A stretch of DNA of 24,494 bases from NCBI GenBank assembly GCA_900642245.1, contig CAAAJI010000020.1, positions 222,198 through 246,691 of the forward strand. Direction: 5' to 3'. Shown here piece by piece: positions 20,401 through 24,494 of the stretch (position 1 is the stretch's first letter; the number at the start of each line of letters is the position of its first letter). The notes below the pieces were generated by a model, which saw only the letters and a program-made list of their open reading frames with translations, ran no database searches and was not told the origin of the DNA. Made by a program: the position numbers and the translations under genes. This stretch comes from Fragilaria radians. Taxonomy: Eukaryota > Bacillariophyta > Fragilariophyceae > Fragilariales > Fragilariaceae.

Positions 20401-21674
20401 AAAAGTCAAATTTTTAATCCAGGTTAGGATCGTCGGAGTTAGAGTTATTTAGAAAAGAATTCATTTTCAACAAGCAATGCTGAAAAGCAATTCTGTTGGA
20501 GGAAAATACATCTCTTTCTATTCTTAGGAAATTAAGTTTATCTTTAAATTAGGATTGCAATCTCGTTATTTTGGAGTTTTTTAGACTCAAGCTATGTATT
20601 CTCCTTCTCCATATCCTTTTGAAGCAAGAAACATGAGGCTTTTGACACCATTCTTGCAACAAGAAGATTATCTGGAATTAGGCTTAATTCTGGGTTCTGC
20701 ATCTCAAGCAATATCTTAATTTTATCAGATTCAGGGGATATTCGAAGTTCTATCATGAGATTGGTCCCCACTATCTCATTATGTCAGACTCCTTACTTCT
20801 GAACCCCTGAAAGCGTCAATTAACTACCTTGGCATTAATCCAAAAGATGATCACAGGGGATTCCATTCAACTTTGATCGCTTGCGCTTGCTTAGTTTTTG
20901 CTCATTGCATTAGCTGATGCTCTCGAATTAAAGACAATATCGGTAGGACTGTTAAGCTTTTTATTTAGCAACCCCCCCCCCCTAATGTATACATGTCTTA
21001 GGGACAAGACAAAATAAAACGAAACATGCTACAAATACAGGTTTGTAAATGTTATAGTTCCTAGTTGTGAAGTGGGGTTGACTCTACTTTTTCTATGGCA
21101 CTGTAGGTGTTCCCCACATAGTCACTGTGTTGATCTATTATGTGGGTGATCATCGTTTATATTAAAGCTGCCAATTTAGTTTCAATCATTTTTAACTGCT
21201 TCCCCCCAATGATTGGGCACGAGTCAGATGTTAAAGCTCAATCCCATCACAATTCTCAGAATTTCAGTTATGAAGAATTATCAGCTGTTATCTTGAGGTT
21301 GGTTAGAAGCTGGGTCAGAAGTGCAATGTCATACTTTATCGTGTCTGACATTACTTTTTCTATTTTCTCATCATCTTTCCGCTAATATTTCCTTTCATTC
21401 AATAACCACTTCTTTTCCTATACAGAAAGTGCCATCCAAATTTCATTGTGGATGTAACACATTTCCATGGTAATTGCTGCTTTTTTGAAATCATCTGTAC
21501 ACAAAAGCCTACTATACAAATCCAGTAATTTTCTCGCGACTTCGAGGGTCATTACCTGGCAACCGTGTGGCGCTTAAGCGTTAATGTGCCTAAAAAATGC
21601 CAGGTTAATTCTCTGAGTACATTCGTTGCCCCAAATTTTTCTTTGATCGAATTCGCAAGACAAGAGATAAGACG
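20401..21674. other. Intergenic region, probable LTR debris and upstream flank of the ARM-repeat gene
   Basis: No gene recognised. It includes an 11-base C run (20972-20982). An 81-codon open stretch at 21140-21385 (+) looks random in composition. The frame of the ARM-repeat gene is open from 21609, just after a TAA at 21606, so an upstream exon spliced near there cannot be excluded. Confidence 0.4.
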
Positions 21675-24494
21675 ATGCACGGATTATCACGTTTAGGTGG
21701 TAATTCGAAATACAAAACAATAGATGGCTCACTGGATCTGATGCCGCCAATAATGGTTGCTGACCCATCTCGGAATTTGAAACCGGATCCCATTAGTCTT
21801 TCATACAACAACATGCTGATGAGACAAGATGGGGGTGTTATGTCTCATGAACATATTAAAGAGATGAGAGAACGCCAGGGTTATTGTCTCACATGTCCAA
21901 ATGAGCCAGTACAGCTTTTTGAGATCAAGAAAAGTAAAATTAATCCCTTGTTCCGATCAAAGGAAGCGATTGATTCCATTCATGTGTCATACAATGGGAT
22001 TTGCCTAAAATGCAACCCACAGTTAGATCCACACTTAATGATGCGAAGAGAGCATCTACAGAAAACAATGAGTCGAAGGAGCTCAATGGGTACGAAAAAT
22101 TCAAGCATGGATTTATCAAATGCTTATTCGAGGTCACGTTCGAATTCTCCGGATAATGGCCAAATGTTCACCGTTCCAGCTGGGGAGGGACAGGTTGCAT
22201 CACAACTGAGAAAATTCAGAAAATCTGATTCCATTCCTAAAAGGGATAAGACAAGATTGCAAGCGAAACACCTAAGAGACGATGTTTTCTCTCCTGGACG
22301 TTTGGAGTCTAAAATATCATCTCGTACTGCGTTTACGTCCCAAGAAACACCAATTTCTACAAGGGACAGCGAGCGCTCTCTCGGCACATTTGGAACTCCG
22401 GTGTCAGGTGTCACAGAATTCCCCCCTGATTGGACTCCTGGATCAAATCAAGCATCGGGAGGCTCTTTGGGAGCCATGTTGAAGAATAACAAGCCACCTA
22501 TCAATAAAGCAAACTTAGATGAATTTTCAATGCCCGACTTTTCGCAAGGAAGTACTGCTTTTAAATCACATCGAAAATCTAGTATTGAGGCAGGGATCCC
22601 TTTGGCTCCAGCTCTCCCAAAATCGACACTAAAAATTGTCAAAGAGGAATCTCGACGAGAAAGTTCTAGTTTCAACTTTAGCCATGAAGATGTATTTGGT
22701 GACTTTGGAAAATCAGCCTTTTTATCTAGTGATATTAATACTCATTCCTCAAGCCGTAAGCAAACGTCCTCATCCAAGAAGAAAAAATCTTTATCAAGGA
22801 TTGAACCAAAGGTGTTGAGTGATAGCGCACATTCTTTCTTTGACGAAACAAGCATTCCGACATTTGGTAAGAACGATGCTAGATTGAACGATTTTCCAGG
22901 AAACGCCATTAGACAAGATTCCAATCCGTTCCAATCCGAGTCCTCTGAATCTGATGCCGAGAAAAACGAAAATTGGTCTACTTTCAGCAAACCGAATGAA
23001 AATCGAGGAGATTGGCCTGCATCGCCATCCCTTCAGTCCGATACAGCGGAAAAAAGACAAGTCCGAAGAAGATCTGCTTCTCACACTGGCTCAGATTATA
23101 CAGCTACCTTATCAAAATTACCAACATCGAATGGCAAATCCGGCTCATTATCACTCGAAAGTAGTGAAAGTAGCCTGAATTTTCAAGAAGCTGTGAGAAT
23201 GCCGAACAAATCTCGACATGACTCAATGACCCCAAGTCAATTGATAGAGGCAGATGAACAGCTCATGCTGGGAATTTCAGGGATAAAGATAGAAGCTCCA
23301 ATTGAAATAACAGCTGGCTCCACTGCGGAAGTAGAAGAGCTCAAGTCACTCCTGGAAGACATCGTAGCCTCTGGAATTTCTGAAATTCTGATCGATACGA
23401 TAGTAGGGACAATTCGCGAGCATGCTAACTTGATTCCGATTCAAGAAATATGTCTGAAGCACATTTGGGATCATTCTAAGTTCAATGAAGCTCACAAGTC
23501 ATCAATCATGGATGCAGGGATTGATGTTGATATTTTTCGAGCAATGAAATCTCATCGAAGAGCAAAAGTGTTGCAGAAAAATGCTTGTGGATGTATCTGG
23601 TCGTTGTCAGTCAATGAACAAATTCGCCCAAGACTTGCACGGGCAGGTGCGGCTAAGCTCTTATTCCGCGCCCTGGAGGATTTCATCGAAGACGAAGAAG
23701 TATTGGAAGTAGTTTTTGGAGCCTTGCGGACTCTTTCTCCCGACAAAGAATTTCGTGATTCAATAGTTCCCTTACTAGGCGCTCGACGCGTTTGTCGAGC
23801 GATGGGGAAACACAGGTCGTCCACTCCCATTCAACGGGATGGTTGTGCTTTCCTTTCTAACGCCGCAGTAGATATTGAGAATCAGATGGTGTCAACCGTG
23901 CATCACGATGAGTTATCTGCAGTCGTCCGTTGCCTTGGTGACCATTTGAGAAATGAATCCGTCGTCAGCAGTGCATGCTTTGCATTGAAAAATTATACAT
24001 ATGAAGAAAAGAACTTAAGAAGCCTCCGAAGATTCGAAGAGGTAATTCCCCTCCTGGAAGATGTTTCAAAGTATAGCACGAAGGCAGAGATTAGGTTTGA
24101 TGCTGCGGAGATAATTGAACGGATTCAATTATCCGGACAAGAGGATGATGAGCTTGAAGAAATCGCCTATTCTTCTTTGCGCGATGCAATGCAAGATAGA
24201 AGAATGACTGTCGATGTTGCTGTTGAAACTATCCGCGATGTGATGAAACAATATGAATGGTCAGAGAAGCTGCTTGTCTTTGGACTTGGATCTCTGTTAT
24301 CGTTATCTCGCCAAAGTGAAGAGTACATGACTCGTATCACGCAATTCGACGTGTTGAAGGTTATTGTGCACACCATGTATAAACAGCAAGCAAATCCAAA
24401 TATTCAGCATCGTGGTTGCGAAACAATTAAGTTTTTAGCGGAGCAAGGAAATCGCCCTCGCACGATGATTTGTGACGTGGATGGCAGTAGCATA
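21675..24494 (+). CDS. Zinc-binding, ARM/HEAT-like repeat protein (3' end outside the window)
   Basis: An uninterrupted reading frame of 940 codons runs from ATG 21675 to the last base of the window with no stop, so the gene is partial. Residues 71-113 hold two CxxC pairs (YCLTC and ICLKC; Cys71, 74, 110, 113) with the RQG(Y)C and NGIC context of a zinc-ribbon-like module that I associate with diatom proteins. Residues 115-550 are low-complexity, Ser-rich and charged, with a lysine cluster near 366-371 (SSKKKKS) that could be a nuclear signal. From about residue 556 the sequence is helical with ARM-type units, e.g. QKNACGCIWSLSVNEQIRPR, ALRTLSPDKEFRDSIVPLLG, QRDGCAFLSNAA and IQHRGCETIKFLAEQGN. 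Such repeats bind proteins; no enzyme motif is seen. The start could be later or in an upstream exon. Specific function is unknown. Confidence 0.85.
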   Translation, partial: MHGLSRLGGNSKYKTIDGSLDLMPPIMVADPSRNLKPDPISLSYNNMLMRQDGGVMSHEHIKEMRERQGYCLTCPNEPVQLFEIKKSKINPLFRSKEAIDSIHVSYNGICLKCNPQLDPHLMMRREHLQKTMSRRSSMGTKNSSMDLSNAYSRSRSNSPDNGQMFTVPAGEGQVASQLRKFRKSDSIPKRDKTRLQAKHLRDDVFSPGRLESKISSRTAFTSQETPISTRDSERSLGTFGTPVSGVTEFPPDWTPGSNQASGGSLGAMLKNNKPPINKANLDEFSMPDFSQGSTAFKSHRKSSIEAGIPLAPALPKSTLKIVKEESRRESSSFNFSHEDVFGDFGKSAFLSSDINTHSSSRKQTSSSKKKKSLSRIEPKVLSDSAHSFFDETSIPTFGKNDARLNDFPGNAIRQDSNPFQSESSESDAEKNENWSTFSKPNENRGDWPASPSLQSDTAEKRQVRRRSASHTGSDYTATLSKLPTSNGKSGSLSLESSESSLNFQEAVRMPNKSRHDSMTPSQLIEADEQLMLGISGIKIEAPIEITAGSTAEVEELKSLLEDIVASGISEILIDTIVGTIREHANLIPIQEICLKHIWDHSKFNEAHKSSIMDAGIDVDIFRAMKSHRRAKVLQKNACGCIWSLSVNEQIRPRLARAGAAKLLFRALEDFIEDEEVLEVVFGALRTLSPDKEFRDSIVPLLGARRVCRAMGKHRSSTPIQRDGCAFLSNAAVDIENQMVSTVHHDELSAVVRCLGDHLRNESVVSSACFALKNYTYEEKNLRSLRRFEEVIPLLEDVSKYSTKAEIRFDAAEIIERIQLSGQEDDELEEIAYSSLRDAMQDRRMTVDVAVETIRDVMKQYEWSEKLLVFGLGSLLSLSRQSEEYMTRITQFDVLKVIVHTMYKQQANPNIQHRGCETIKFLAEQGNRPRTMICDVDGSSI

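Noticed and set aside
20972..20982. C11 run as a structural or regulatory element
   Set aside because: A single homopolymer in non-coding DNA, possibly length-inaccurate; no supporting context.
22124..23084. Several 75-96 codon minus-strand open frames
   Set aside because: They are antisense shadows of the long plus-strand ARM-repeat gene.

Overview
This window looks like nuclear DNA of a photosynthetic stramenopile with a complex red-algal-type plastid, most likely a diatom. Four things point there: protein-coding genes with short GT-AG introns (58-98 nt and similar); N-termini made of a signal peptide followed by an ASAFAP-like Phe site (the bipartite plastid presequence of diatoms and relatives); diatom-type Ty1/copia relics; and a protein joining a CxxC...CxxC module to ARM-like repeats, a combination I associate with diatoms. 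Species assignment is inference.

Layout. 1-880 is a decayed Ty1/copia fragment on + (integrase and the linker after it). 880-2844 is AT-rich, non-coding DNA. 2845-7354 is a compact gene island: an Npl4-like protein with a signal peptide (-), a divergent IGPS-PRAI (TrpC-TrpF) fusion with one intron (+), and a convergent conserved-looking hypothetical (-). All three carry a plausible signal sequence for the complex plastid. 7355-9738 holds nothing I recognise. 9739-12484 (-) is a two-exon DDX11/CHL1-type iron-sulfur DNA helicase. 12680-12964 is an assembly gap of 285 N. 12965-16521 is degenerate and includes a Ty3/gypsy integrase relic on the minus strand (15123-15487). 16522-17082 (-) is a small three-exon gene for a secreted, helical, charged protein. 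18177-20400 (+) is a second copia relic with gag, zinc knuckle, protease, linker and RNase H still readable, but with integrase and the reverse-transcriptase core missing. From 21675 to the right edge (+) runs a large gene (at least 940 codons, no stop in the window) with a zinc-binding module and ARM/HEAT-like repeats.

How the genes relate. The Npl4-like protein fits the symbiont-derived ERAD-like machinery (SELMA), which moves preproteins across the second outermost plastid membrane together with Cdc48 and Ufd1. IGPS-PRAI and the hypothetical look like cargo imported by that route. IGPS-PRAI would supply two consecutive steps of tryptophan synthesis in the stroma. The DDX11 helicase (sister-chromatid cohesion, replication) and the secreted and ARM proteins have no evident link to it. 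The most interesting signals are the zinc-finger-less, signal-peptide-bearing Npl4 next to plastid cargo genes, and the exon-per-repeat small secreted protein.
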